Assembly (NCBI GenBank): GCA_002315555.1
Contig: DCHF01000045.1
Span: forward strand, 1 to 51,361
Origin: Lachnospiraceae bacterium UBA1759
Lineage (GTDB): Bacteria; Bacillota; Clostridia; Lachnospirales; Lachnospiraceae
Reading direction: 5' to 3'
Length of the DNA: 51,361 nucleotides
Each line of letters starts with the position of its first letter. Positions within the stretch are counted from its first letter, which is position 1. The notes under the pieces are model-generated. The model was given only the letters and a program-made list of their open reading frames with translations. It made no database searches and was not told where the DNA came from. Made by a program: the position numbers and the translations under genes. Below, one piece after another: positions 23,387 through 31,994 of the stretch.

Positions 23387-24697
23387 TCATTTAATTCTCT
23401 TCAGTACTTCTGCCACGGAGATTCCCTGCGCCTTAGCGATGCGGGAAATGTCGTCGTATTCGTACTTTTCACGTGTCACGCCATAACCGGTAGAGGTCTT
23501 TTTACGGACCGGGCCGAATTCGGTCTCGACCGTTTCGCTCTTTCTCCACAGCATGTAGCGCTTCATCACGTTCTCGCGGATGCCGATGGTCGTCGTGTAC
23601 TTGAAGATCTCACGCGCGATCTTCTCGCGGTCGTCCATGCGGCAAAGTGCGGACAGCACCACGCCCGGACGGTTCTTCTTCATGCCGACCGCGGTCGTGT
23701 AGACCTCCAGCGCGCCGGCATCGTACAGACGGTCCATCGCAAAGCCGATGGCTTCTGCAGTCATATCGTCGATGTTGCAGGAAAGCTCCGCAGCTTCACC
23801 GGTGGAATCCTCCGTCTCACCGAGCATGGCGCGAACGCAGTTTGCCATCTCGAAGTCCTTCTTGCCCATGCCGTAGCCGATGGCCGTGGTCTTCATTACG
23901 GGCATGTCACCGAACCTCGTTGCGAAATGCTTGAGCAGAGCCGCGCCGGTCGGGGTGCACAGCTCGCCGCGAATGCGGCCGCCGTAGATCGGTGCGTCCT
24001 TTAAAATATAAGCCGTAGCCGGAGCCGGGACCGGAAGAATGCCGTGTGCGCAGTGCACATGGCCGCTGCCAACGTGGACCGGGGAGACGATGATCTGATC
24101 CGGCTGCAGGCGCTCCATCAGGAGGCAGACGGCGGTAACATCGGCGATGGCGTCCATCGTGCCGACTTCGTGGAAGTGGATCTCCGTGACCGGGACACCG
24201 TGTGCGGCACTCTCCGCCTCGGCAATCAGTGAATAAACTGAAAGGATATCTGCGCGGACTGCGCTCGAAACCGGCAGATGCTCAATGATATGCTCGATCT
24301 CATGAAGGCCGCTGTGGTGATGTGCGTGGCCATGGTCATGTTCATGCTCATGCTCATGGTCGTGATGATGCTCATGCGCGTGATCATGCTCGTGGTCATG
24401 ATGATGCTCATGCGCGTGATCATGCTCATGGTCATGATGATGCTCATGCGCGTGATCATGCGCATGGTCGTAATCATGGTCGTGCGATTCTTCTTCCGCA
24501 CCCTCCCACGTGACCGTCATATGTGTGCCGGTGATTCCGCACTTCACGGAAGCCTCTTTTTTAAATTCAACCCCCGGGATGCCAAGCTCGTTGAGTTCCC
24601 GGACAAACGCCGCGGGATCCGGAAGGAGTTCAATTAACGCTGCCGTGAGCATATCGCCCGCAGCACCCATTCCACAGTCCAAATATAAAGTCTTCAT
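23387..24697 (-). CDS. larC: Nickel-pincer cofactor biosynthesis protein LarC with His-rich insert
   Basis: A 436-residue LarC (formerly DUF111), the CTP-dependent enzyme that inserts nickel into the pincer nucleotide cofactor of lactate racemase and related enzymes. It begins MKTLYLDCGMGAAGDMLTAA and has the family blocks 'EIHFHEVGTMDAIADV', 'SPVHVGSGHVHCAHGILPVP' and 'ELCTPTGAALLKHF'. In some species larC is split by a frameshift; here it is one continuous frame. Residues about 73-132 are an insert of His/Asp/Glu repeats, probably a nickel store, encoded by a 36-bp tandem repeat. No larA, larB or larE is nearby, so the client enzyme is elsewhere. Confidence 0.92.
   Translation of the reverse strand: MKTLYLDCGMGAAGDMLTAALIELLPDPAAFVRELNELGIPGVEFKKEASVKCGITGTHMTVTWEGAEEESHDHDYDHAHDHAHEHHHDHEHDHAHEHHHDHEHDHAHEHHHDHEHEHEHDHGHAHHHSGLHEIEHIIEHLPVSSAVRADILSVYSLIAEAESAAHGVPVTEIHFHEVGTMDAIADVTAVCLLMERLQPDQIIVSPVHVGSGHVHCAHGILPVPAPATAYILKDAPIYGGRIRGELCTPTGAALLKHFATRFGDMPVMKTTAIGYGMGKKDFEMANCVRAMLGETEDSTGEAAELSCNIDDMTAEAIGFAMDRLYDAGALEVYTTAVGMKKNRPGVVLSALCRMDDREKIAREIFKYTTTIGIRENVMKRYMLWRKSETVETEFGPVRKKTSTGYGVTREKYEYDDISRIAKAQGISVAEVLKRIK
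24364..24471 (-). repeat. Three 36-bp tandem repeats encoding the His-rich insert
   Basis: Units at 24364-24399, 24400-24435 and 24436-24471 differ at only a few positions. Each encodes 12 residues of the type HDHEHDHAHEHH. Copy number could change by slippage without breaking the frame. Confidence 0.9.
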
Positions 24698-24733
24698 AAA
24701 TCAAATTCCTCCTGCTCGTTGCAAAGCAAACTG

Positions 24734-24761
24734 ATTATATCACACTTTTATGGAATTACAA
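24734..24761 (-). promoter_or_regulatory. larC promoter
   Basis: Minus strand TTGTAA (24761-24756), 16-bp spacer, TATAAT (24739-24734), about 30 bp before the larC start; SD AGGAGG. Confidence 0.65.
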
Positions 24762-24801
24762 TCGCGGAAGCATGATGACATCGGAATTTGCCCCGCGCCT
24801 T

Positions 24802-24889
24802 GCCGTCCGTTCGTCACACCGGCAGGCTCTCCGGCCTCGCCGTCCGTTCGTCACACCAGCAAGCTCTCCAGCTTCGCCGTCCGTTCGTT
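24802..24889. repeat. 37-bp tandem repeat at the 3' end of the PLD gene
   Basis: Units at 24802-24838 and 24839-24875 are 37 bp each and differ at four or five positions; a third, 14-bp part-copy (24876-24889) lies inside the gene. The repeats contain the last codons and stop of the gene at 24851, so its 3' end has been copied downstream. Confidence 0.85.
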
Positions 24890-25969
24890 ATAGACGAGCG
24901 CCGCCTTTGACACGCGGCGGCTTTCACCGAACATGCGGGAGACCGCGGCATCGACCGCTTCCGTAAACTCCTCCCCCGCCTTATTCTCCGCGAAGAAATT
25001 CAGCTCATCCAACTGCTTGAACGCCTTCTTTGTGATGTTGGAGGAGCCAAAAGTGATCTCCTTCTCCGTCATTAAAAGCTTGGTATGTACCATACAGGGC
25101 GATGCGTAGACCTCGATCCGTCCGCTGCTCTTTTCAAGAAGCTGCTTTGCGGTCATTTTGTTGAGATCGTCCTGGAAATTCGCACGTGCGGGAATCAGCA
25201 CGCGCACCCTGACACCGCGCTCCGCTGCCGATGTGATCGCCTCCATAAACGCCGGAAGCGGCGAAAAATACGCCATGATCACGGTCAGTTCCTTCTCCGC
25301 TTCGCGGATCAGCCTGAGATACCGCGCTTCCATCCCGAAATACTTCTTTCCGGCTGCCGGTCTCTTCAAATTCATTTCAAACCATGGAGACAAAGCCTTC
25401 TCAGGATCCTTCCGCATGCCAAGAAACGCCCGTGTGATTTCCGGCTCGGTGACCTTGACCATAAGATCCCGGTATTCGCGCCCGCTGTAGTCGTGGCCGC
25501 ACTCCTTGTTTTCCACGTTGATGCCGCCAAGGATCAGGACCTCATCATCAAAAACATAAAACTTGGAGTGATCATATTTATAGTCCGCGCTGAAACGCAC
25601 ATTTTCATGCGCAAGAAATTTCTTAAGAAGCGTGCCGTCATCGTGGATCACCTTTTCCGGTGCCGCGCACCGGTCACGGTCGTAATGCCGGTGAAGATAA
25701 TCGATCTTGATCTTCTCCGCCGGCGCTGTCTTCCGATGGAAAAACGACGTCCGGTCCTCTTCCGCCAGTTCGAGCACCGCGCCGTAGCGGTCCTTTGAAA
25801 CCGTCACCTTCACCCCGCGTCTCGCTGCCGCAAGAAGCTCGCGGACCAGAAGATTTCCGATGTCATCGTTCCGCCAGATGAACATATTGACATCGACCGT
25901 TTTCTTCGCGTCTCTTATGCAATTGATGATCTCAGGGAACGCTGCCGCTCCGTTTTCAAGAAGCCTCAA
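24851..25969 (-). CDS. Phospholipase D-family protein (cardiolipin synthase-like)
   Basis: A 372-residue protein with two HKD motifs: 'HSKFYVFDDEVLILGGIN' near 131 and 'HTKLLMTEKEITFGSSNI' near 293. Two such motifs form one active site in PLD enzymes and in bacterial cardiolipin synthases, which join phosphatidyl groups. It lacks the N-terminal transmembrane helices of a typical Cls, so the role may be different (a soluble phosphodiesterase or lipid transferase). Monocistronic, divergent from the radical SAM gene. The 3' end carries a tandem duplication. Confidence 0.82.
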   Translation of the reverse strand: MRLLENGAAAFPEIINCIRDAKKTVDVNMFIWRNDDIGNLLVRELLAAARRGVKVTVSKDRYGAVLELAEEDRTSFFHRKTAPAEKIKIDYLHRHYDRDRCAAPEKVIHDDGTLLKKFLAHENVRFSADYKYDHSKFYVFDDEVLILGGINVENKECGHDYSGREYRDLMVKVTEPEITRAFLGMRKDPEKALSPWFEMNLKRPAAGKKYFGMEARYLRLIREAEKELTVIMAYFSPLPAFMEAITSAAERGVRVRVLIPARANFQDDLNKMTAKQLLEKSSGRIEVYASPCMVHTKLLMTEKEITFGSSNITKKAFKQLDELNFFAENKAGEEFTEAVDAAVSRMFGESRRVSKAALVYNERTAKLESLLV

Positions 25970-26052
25970 AAAATCACCTCACTCTCCGATGATGTTCATT
26001 ATAGCATAGATCCGCGATTTATGATAGAATGCGGTAAAGAAAGGAGGAAGCC

Positions 26053-26979
26053 ATGCTCACATTCAACGATTACTGTAAAAAGGTCTTCGGCGAGAAGCTG
26101 TACAAGATCAGTCTGGATGCCGGCATGACCTGTCCGAACCGCGACGGGACCAAGGGAACACGCGGCTGCATCTTCTGCTCGGAGGGAGGAAGCGGGGATT
26201 TTGCGGAGCCGCTGTACGACGAGGGGCGCAGAGATGCGCGGTCCGTAAATATCTGCCGCGCCACGCTCGATGAAAGCATCGAACGCGCAAAAGCCCGTCT
26301 CTCCAAAAAGTATCACGGAACGCGCTACATCGCCTATTTTCAGGCCTACACAAACACCTATGCGCCGGTCGAACACCTTCGCAGCCTTTTCCTGCCGGTA
26401 ATCCTCCGGGAGGACATCGCCGCGCTGTCCGTTGCGACCCGGCCCGACTGCCTCCCGGACGATGTCATCGCCCTCCTCCGCGAACTGAACACCATCAAAC
26501 CGGTCTTCGTGGAACTGGGACTCCAGACCATCCACGAGCGGACCGCAGCCTGCATCCGCCGCGGTTATCCGCTTTCCGATTACGATCGCGCCGTCCGTCT
26601 TTTAAACGCCGCCGGTATCCATGTGATCACGCATGTGATCCTTGGGCTTCCCGGTGAGAGTAAGGAAGACATGCTGGCCACCGTAACGCACGTCTGTAAC
26701 GCAAAAAGCGGCGGTATCAAGCTCCAACTGCTTCATGTCCTGAAAGGCACCGACCTTGCGGAAGAGTACGAATACGGGGCGTTTTTGACGCTTTCCGAGG
26801 ACGCCTACTTTGACATTCTGGAGGCCTGCTGCCACATCCTCCCGGACGATATGGTCGTCCACCGGCTGACAGGTGACGGCCCCAGGGCGCTTCTTTTGGC
26901 CCCCCTCTGGAGCACTGATAAAAAGCACGTTCTGAACCGGCTGAACCTGATGCTGGAAGACCTGAAGAATAACGGGTAA
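26053..26979 (+). CDS. Radical SAM protein, YhcC/TIGR01212 type
   Basis: A 308-residue radical SAM protein. The cluster cysteines are Cys27, Cys39 and Cys42 in 'TCPNRDGTKGTRGCIFC', the long spacing typical of the YhcC family rather than CxxxCxxC. Other family features are 'FQAYTNTYAPVEHL', 'SVATRPDCLPDDVIALL', 'ELGLQTIHERTA' and 'THVILGLPGESKEDM'. The reaction is not established. SD AAAGGAGG, divergent from the PLD gene. Confidence 0.88.
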   Translation: MLTFNDYCKKVFGEKLYKISLDAGMTCPNRDGTKGTRGCIFCSEGGSGDFAEPLYDEGRRDARSVNICRATLDESIERAKARLSKKYHGTRYIAYFQAYTNTYAPVEHLRSLFLPVILREDIAALSVATRPDCLPDDVIALLRELNTIKPVFVELGLQTIHERTAACIRRGYPLSDYDRAVRLLNAAGIHVITHVILGLPGESKEDMLATVTHVCNAKSGGIKLQLLHVLKGTDLAEEYEYGAFLTLSEDAYFDILEACCHILPDDMVVHRLTGDGPRALLLAPLWSTDKKHVLNRLNLMLEDLKNNG

Positions 26980-27014
26980 AAAGTCCCCGGACTCGCACCT
27001 GTCATAAAGCATAA

Positions 27015-27056
27015 AAGAACCGCGAAAGCGCCTCTGCTTCCGCGGTTCTTTGTTTT
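27015..27056. terminator. Terminator shared by the radical SAM gene and the rhomboid operon
   Basis: AAGAACCGCG (27015-27024) pairs with CGCGGTTCTT (27041-27050), with inner AAGC/GCTT pairing. T-rich tails (TGTTTTC on plus, TTTATGC on minus) allow use in both directions. Confidence 0.8.
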
Positions 27057-27057
27057 C

Positions 27058-27645
27058 TCAGGATCTTCTCCTGCTTCCCTTTGCGCGCCACATATACGCG
27101 TACACCGCGCCGATCACACCGCCGATGATATGGGTCAGGTGCGAAACATTGTCCGCGGTGAACAGGCCTTCATAGATCTGCTCGCCCAAATACAGGACCG
27201 TCACCAGGATGAAGGTGAGCGGTACCTCGCGATCACGGATGCCGATGGCCGCGCTCAGCATAATGAATGCAAATACCACGCCGCTTGCGCCGAGAAGCGC
27301 CGCGCCCGGGAAGAAGATGAAATGCACGATGCCGGTGATCAGCGCCGTCACCAAAATGACGATCGCGATCTTACCGGAGCCGTATCGCTCCTCCAGACCG
27401 GGTCCCACAAGAAGGATCAGCATAATATTGTTGATCAGATGACTGATGGACGAATGGCCAAACACGTGACCGATGAAACGGAAATAGGTAAACAGGCTGC
27501 GCATCGGCGAGCGGTACACCGAAAACAGCATCGTGTTGCTCTTTCCGAGGGTCAGAAAATTGACAGCCAGCACGACCACACACAGAAAGGTGTAGCCCAG
27601 AATGACCGGCGCATTCAGTACGATTTTGTATCTCTTATTGTTCAT
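27058..27645 (-). CDS. Rhomboid-family intramembrane serine protease
   Basis: A 195-residue membrane protein with about six hydrophobic segments. The catalytic Ser is in 'LLGASGVVFAF' near 121, the catalytic His in 'NVSHLTHIIGGVIGAVYA' near 170, and the oxyanion-helix region is 'FGHSSISHLINNIMLILL'. Rhomboids cut transmembrane helices of other membrane proteins. Last gene of the uidA-to-rhomboid array, 10 bp after the preceding stop. Confidence 0.87.
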   Translation of the reverse strand: MNNKRYKIVLNAPVILGYTFLCVVVLAVNFLTLGKSNTMLFSVYRSPMRSLFTYFRFIGHVFGHSSISHLINNIMLILLVGPGLEERYGSGKIAIVILVTALITGIVHFIFFPGAALLGASGVVFAFIMLSAAIGIRDREVPLTFILVTVLYLGEQIYEGLFTADNVSHLTHIIGGVIGAVYAYMWRAKGSRRRS

Positions 27646-27655
27646 GTCTCAGTCC

Positions 27656-29203
27656 TCACTTCAGATCTGTAACGACCTTTACATCCAGCCGCCCGTTCTC
27701 CGACACGGCGGACAGTCCGTCCAGTTTACCGTTTCCGAGCTCCAGCCCGTAACGGACACCTTTATATTCCAGAATCAGTTTCCTTTCTTCTTCGGCAATG
27801 ATCCGCGCCAGATGATTTCCCGGCCGGCCGATACGCGCCGTGACACGGAACTCCTTCTCCGCCCTGAAAGCGAAAGCATTCTCCGCAAGCACCGCGGTCA
27901 GCCCGCCGAGCCGGACCTCCGCCCGGTCTTTTCCGGTCTCGCGGAAGATCATGTCGTCATAGGTGAAGCGTTCGCCGTTCTCTCCGGTGAACCAAAGGCC
28001 CGCCAGCACACCGTTTCCGGTGTTCCGGTTTCCGTCGATCACGGGAAGCGACTCGTAAGAGGCTTCATTCGCCGTGCAGACCGTTTCCTCGTACGGATCG
28101 GTCACGCAGTCGCTGAACAGGTGCAGATCGCGGATGTGCATCTCGCCCGCATCACCGTGCAGGTTGATCCGGTAGAACCGTGACGAATACCACACGGTAT
28201 CCTTTTCCGGGTCGTTAAACGCGCCGTGGGCCGTAATGGCCGATGCAGGCGTCATCTCATACGTTTCTTTGTACCATCGGCCGCTTTCGCCGAGGGTCTC
28301 CACGGTCAGCTTCCCTTCCGTCTGAAGACGCGCGAATTCCGGGAACTGATACTCCAGTCCGCCGCGCATGTCCGGCCAGCCAAAGCTGTTTTCCTGCCCG
28401 GCCTGTGCATAGCCGAAGGACAGGCATTCACCGTTAAAATTCTCTTTCAAATACCAGTCGGTCCAGGCCGGAATTCCGCCGCCACCCTGTTTTTCATCCA
28501 CATAGACCGGTTCCAGGGTCACAACGCCCTGAATATCGGAGACCGCACCGGTCACGCTGACACCGTGATCATACTGGTAGACCGGGTCCGGACCCAGCAT
28601 GCGGAATAACGGCACCGGGATCCTGTTTTCCGGAGAAACGGCCGGCAGAAAAACATTGTTTTTGCTCGGGTAATAGGCCTGGTTGTAATAGCCGCCCCAC
28701 AGTGTGTATCCGTCCGTGCCGTACTGTTCCTTGCAATTGCAGAGGGCGTCGATCGTATACTTTTCCGTGATGTAACGCACGGTACGGGAATCGTAGACCC
28801 AGGAGCCGAAGACACGCGGGTAATAGCCAAAGACTGCACGGAATTTTTCAAACAGTGCATCGACCAGGATCTCGCGCTGCTCTCCGGTGTAGCCCATGGA
28901 AAAACCGCAGTGTACATGCCAGTCCCACGGGAACCGGCCGGTCCAGGTCATCCCGCAGGCTTCCGCCTGCGGCTGGACGATCTCATGCCACACACCGAGT
29001 TCAAACCGGGCCGGATCCAGGCCCTTTAACAACTCCGTGAACTCCGGCATCAGCATCGCGTCGTACTGAATCAGGAAGGTGCCTTTCAGGCCCAGCTCCT
29101 TCAATAGACGGATCTGCTCCTTTACGGGTGTCACGAGGTCCATCTCCATGCGCGGTTCACAACCGCGGATAAAATTGACGATATTGACGATCTGTTTCTT
29201 CAT
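27656..29203 (-). CDS. Putative polysaccharide-deacetylase-superfamily protein
   Basis: A 515-residue protein in two parts. Residues 1-240 look like the (beta/alpha)7 barrel of the NodB/glycoside hydrolase-deacetylase superfamily: early Asp/Glu region 'GCEPRMEMDLVTPV', 'ELGVWHEIVQPQAE', 'WDWHVHCGFSMGYTGEQR', and 'VFGSWVYDSRTVRYI'. Residues 300-515 are beta-rich and could be a carbohydrate-binding or lectin-like module. No signal peptide, so probably cytoplasmic. I cannot confirm metal ligands or substrate; a glycan-processing role would fit uidA in the same array. SD is present before ATG 29203. Confidence 0.55.
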   Translation of the reverse strand: MKKQIVNIVNFIRGCEPRMEMDLVTPVKEQIRLLKELGLKGTFLIQYDAMLMPEFTELLKGLDPARFELGVWHEIVQPQAEACGMTWTGRFPWDWHVHCGFSMGYTGEQREILVDALFEKFRAVFGYYPRVFGSWVYDSRTVRYITEKYTIDALCNCKEQYGTDGYTLWGGYYNQAYYPSKNNVFLPAVSPENRIPVPLFRMLGPDPVYQYDHGVSVTGAVSDIQGVVTLEPVYVDEKQGGGGIPAWTDWYLKENFNGECLSFGYAQAGQENSFGWPDMRGGLEYQFPEFARLQTEGKLTVETLGESGRWYKETYEMTPASAITAHGAFNDPEKDTVWYSSRFYRINLHGDAGEMHIRDLHLFSDCVTDPYEETVCTANEASYESLPVIDGNRNTGNGVLAGLWFTGENGERFTYDDMIFRETGKDRAEVRLGGLTAVLAENAFAFRAEKEFRVTARIGRPGNHLARIIAEEERKLILEYKGVRYGLELGNGKLDGLSAVSENGRLDVKVVTDLK

Positions 29204-29223
29204 CCTGCTCTTTCCTTACGGAT

Positions 29224-29982
29224 CTATTTACTGCCTTTTGCCAGATCTTTAACGACTTCGCCCGCCATGATGAGTCCCACGACCGGCGGTACGAACGCGC
29301 TGCTGCCCGGGATGTCGCGCTTCAGCGTATCCGGGTCCACGCCTGCTTCCTCCGCTTCGGCGAGGCGGTTCTTCAGGGCGGCGTCCGTGTCCGGGCGGCT
29401 GGCGATCTCATCGGAATAAACGACCTTCAGCTTCTTTACGCCGCGCTTTTTCAGTTCGCGCCGCATGACGCGGGCCAGCGGACAGCCTTCGGTCTTGTAA
29501 ATATCAGCCACCTTAAAGCGGGTCGGGTCCAGCTTGTTGCCGGCACCCATCGCGGAGATGACCGGGATGCCCAGTGCCTGCGCACGGAGAACGAGCTCGA
29601 TCTTCGCGCTGACGGTATCCACACAGTCGACCACATAGTCGTACGTTTCAAAGGGGAATTCGTCCGCGTTTTCCGGGAGGAAGAAGCAGGGATGGACATC
29701 GACCCGGACATTCGGATTGATCTCCAGCATGCGTTCCTTCATGACGTCGGTCTTCAGCCGGCCCACAGTCTTATGCGTTGCGATGATCTGCCGGTTGATG
29801 TTGGTGACATTGACCGTGTCGCTGTCCACCAGATCAAACGCGGAAACTCCGCTTCGCACCAGAGCTTCGCAGACATAACCGCCCACCCCGCCGATGCCGA
29901 ACACCGCCACCTTCGCCTTTTTCAGTTTTTCAACGCCTTCCGTTCCGAAAAGCAGCTCTGTTCTCGAAAACTGATCTACCAT
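29224..29982 (-). CDS. tcdA: tRNA threonylcarbamoyladenosine dehydratase
   Basis: A 252-residue E1-like adenylating enzyme that cyclises t6A37 of tRNA to ct6A. It begins MVDQFSRTELLFGTEGVEKL, then the nucleotide-binding 'VAVFGIGGVGGYVCEALVRS' (split here by the motif) and 'DSDTVNVTNINRQ', 'DYVVDCVDTVSAK', 'ISAMGAGNKLDPTRFKVADI', all matching TcdA/CsdL. It lies between the esterase and the deacetylase-like gene in the long operon. Confidence 0.92.
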   Translation of the reverse strand: MVDQFSRTELLFGTEGVEKLKKAKVAVFGIGGVGGYVCEALVRSGVSAFDLVDSDTVNVTNINRQIIATHKTVGRLKTDVMKERMLEINPNVRVDVHPCFFLPENADEFPFETYDYVVDCVDTVSAKIELVLRAQALGIPVISAMGAGNKLDPTRFKVADIYKTEGCPLARVMRRELKKRGVKKLKVVYSDEIASRPDTDAALKNRLAEAEEAGVDPDTLKRDIPGSSAFVPPVVGLIMAGEVVKDLAKGSK

Positions 29983-30043
29983 GTTGTGCTCCTGTCACGC
30001 GGGGCCGGCCGGTAAAGCCGGGCTCCGCCGCCTCGTCTTCCGC

Positions 30044-30790
30044 TTAATCCTTGTATAACAGCCACGGCAGGAAATGATGGATCTGCTTTCTCCACCACGG
30101 CCAGTCGTGATTCACGTCGTAGCCCCAGAAATCGACCCACGAATGAATGCCCTTGGAATCCATGGCATTTCTCAGAAGGTCCGTGGTCCTGCGGCCCTCG
30201 TCCTCCCATGCGCCCTGACCGACGCAAAACGCAATGCGGCGCTCGTTATACAGGTCGATGTACGGATGATCCGCCGGCATATTGCCGATGAACGCGATCG
30301 GGGAATTCTGATACAGTGTGTCATTGCTGAAACCGTTCCAGAAATAAGCGGTATCATAGCAGCCACTGCAGCCCAGAACGCCGCTGAACAGGTCGGGGCG
30401 GCGCAGGAAGGTGATGGCGGCATGTGTTGCGCCAAGGCTGAAGCCGGTGACGATCGGAGCCTGCCAGCCACCGTTCTTTTCACGGATCAGCGGATATGCC
30501 TCCTCGGTGATGTAGTGGAAATAGCGCTCCTGCATCCAGGCACGCCAGCCCGGATCGCCGTTGGTATCCGACCAGCTTTCAAGGTCGATGGTATCGACCG
30601 TAAACAGCTGGATCTCTCCGTTCTCAATATAATCCGCCAGTGTCTCCGGCATCTGGAATCCCTCCCAGTTGTCGCACTTGCCGTCCTGGCACGGGAATGC
30701 GATCAGCGGCGTGCCCGCGTGACCATGCACCAGAATGTTCATGTCGCGCTCGAGCCAGCTGCTGTAATGTGTGATCCATTCTCTGTTCAT
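30044..30790 (-). CDS. Alpha/beta-hydrolase esterase
   Basis: A 248-residue esterase of the esterase-D/antigen-85-like group. Nucleophile Ser in 'VTGFSLGATHAAITF' (G-x-S-x-G), candidate His in 'YDVNHDWPWWRKQIHHF'. No signal peptide. Substrate is unknown; acyl sugars or S-formylglutathione-like esters are typical for relatives. It starts 14 bp after the Fe-S protein gene. Confidence 0.83.
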   Translation of the reverse strand: MNREWITHYSSWLERDMNILVHGHAGTPLIAFPCQDGKCDNWEGFQMPETLADYIENGEIQLFTVDTIDLESWSDTNGDPGWRAWMQERYFHYITEEAYPLIREKNGGWQAPIVTGFSLGATHAAITFLRRPDLFSGVLGCSGCYDTAYFWNGFSNDTLYQNSPIAFIGNMPADHPYIDLYNERRIAFCVGQGAWEDEGRRTTDLLRNAMDSKGIHSWVDFWGYDVNHDWPWWRKQIHHFLPWLLYKD

Positions 30791-30803
30791 TCAATTCTCC
30801 TCT

Positions 30804-31973
30804 TTACTGTTCCAGTTCATCATGCAGGGACCAGCCATCCACATACGGGATCTCCGGTACCCAGTCGGTGTCGTGTACGATCTCCATCTTCAGCGCCTTG
30901 ACCGGACACTTGACGACGCAGTTGCCGCAGCCCTTGCACTTATCCGGGTCCACTACGGCTTTGCCATCGACCACATGGACCGCGTCATAATTACAGATGC
31001 GTTCGCATGCACCGCAGCCCACACAGCGGGACTCGATGGTCTTCGGGCGGAAGCGGCTGGGCTTCCGGATGTCCGTGTAGCCGACCTGCTCGTAGTAATT
31101 GACCGCGCAGCAATCCGGGCAGCAGGAGCAGACATAGGTCGTATCACGCGTATTCGGCGTCATGTATACGACATCCGAATGGTCGCTTTCATACAGGCGC
31201 TGCATAGCCTCTTCCATATTCGGATGGTAGGTCTCATCGCCGTTCTTTTTTGTGTAAAACTCTGCCTGGCGGTTGAAGGAATAGCAGTGCGAGTTCGCGT
31301 TTGAGGTCTCATTCAGACCGCTCTCGCAGAATTCCGGATCATACTCGCCCTTGGAAAGGTAGGACTTGTAGCAACGGCAGACACACTGCGCCGTGATCAT
31401 CGTATTCGCGCGGACATTGTGCTCCATGAGCTCCTTCATGTTCTCGCAGTACATGACACCCGGCAGGTTCTTGATGGATTCGTATTTCGGAATGACGCGC
31501 ATCTCGTATTTCAGCATTTCCGCAACTTCCGGAATGTAATCGAATTTGACCCACGCGTCCATCAGGGCATATTCCTGAAGATGCGGTGCCCAGTCCAGCT
31601 TCAGCGCATTTCTTCCCAGGCCGATGCTGTCTCGGAACGCCATGGAATTTGCGTGCGGGCTGTAAACGGGCGGGTCGGCCACGTTGGACTTTAAGATCGT
31701 GGACAGCTTTTCCATGTCATAGAGCTCCTTCGCGGTCACTTCCGGATCCAGACCCAGTTTTTCCGCGACCTCCGCCGCCGTGGCGGGGAGCTGCATGACC
31801 ATTTCCATCTCATGCTTGGAATAGACCTTGCTTAACAGATACGGAAGAATATAATAATTCGGTGACTGCCGTGCATACACCTTGGAGCCTTCAATATACA
31901 CCGGATCCAGTTCCGGAAGCGGGCTTCCGAGGATCCCTTCAACGATTTTCAGCTGTTCTTCTTTGGATAACAT
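30804..31973 (-). CDS. Cys-rich Fe-S protein with winged-helix-like N-terminus and two ferredoxin clusters
   Basis: A 389-residue protein in three parts: residues 55-95 look like a winged helix ('ATAAEVAEKLGLDPEVTAKE'), the middle has unusual cysteine groups ('CVCRCYKSYLSKGEYDPEFC', 'CSCCPDCCAVNYY'), and the end carries two classical [4Fe-4S] motifs, 'CVGCGACERICNY' and 'CKGCGNCVVKCPVKAL'. Related proteins occur in anaerobes but I know no established function. The immediate neighbour upstream (22 bp) is a CooC-like ATPase, so the two probably act together in electron delivery to, or maturation of, a metalloenzyme. Likely cytoplasmic. Confidence 0.7.
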   Translation of the reverse strand: MLSKEEQLKIVEGILGSPLPELDPVYIEGSKVYARQSPNYYILPYLLSKVYSKHEMEMVMQLPATAAEVAEKLGLDPEVTAKELYDMEKLSTILKSNVADPPVYSPHANSMAFRDSIGLGRNALKLDWAPHLQEYALMDAWVKFDYIPEVAEMLKYEMRVIPKYESIKNLPGVMYCENMKELMEHNVRANTMITAQCVCRCYKSYLSKGEYDPEFCESGLNETSNANSHCYSFNRQAEFYTKKNGDETYHPNMEEAMQRLYESDHSDVVYMTPNTRDTTYVCSCCPDCCAVNYYEQVGYTDIRKPSRFRPKTIESRCVGCGACERICNYDAVHVVDGKAVVDPDKCKGCGNCVVKCPVKALKMEIVHDTDWVPEIPYVDGWSLHDELEQ

Positions 31974-31994
31974 GGCTCAAACTCCCTTCATGGA

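Noticed and set aside
24278..24637. Met/Val-rich plus-strand frame across the larC insert
   Set aside because: It is the antisense reading of the His-codon repeats (CAT/CAC read as ATG/GTG).
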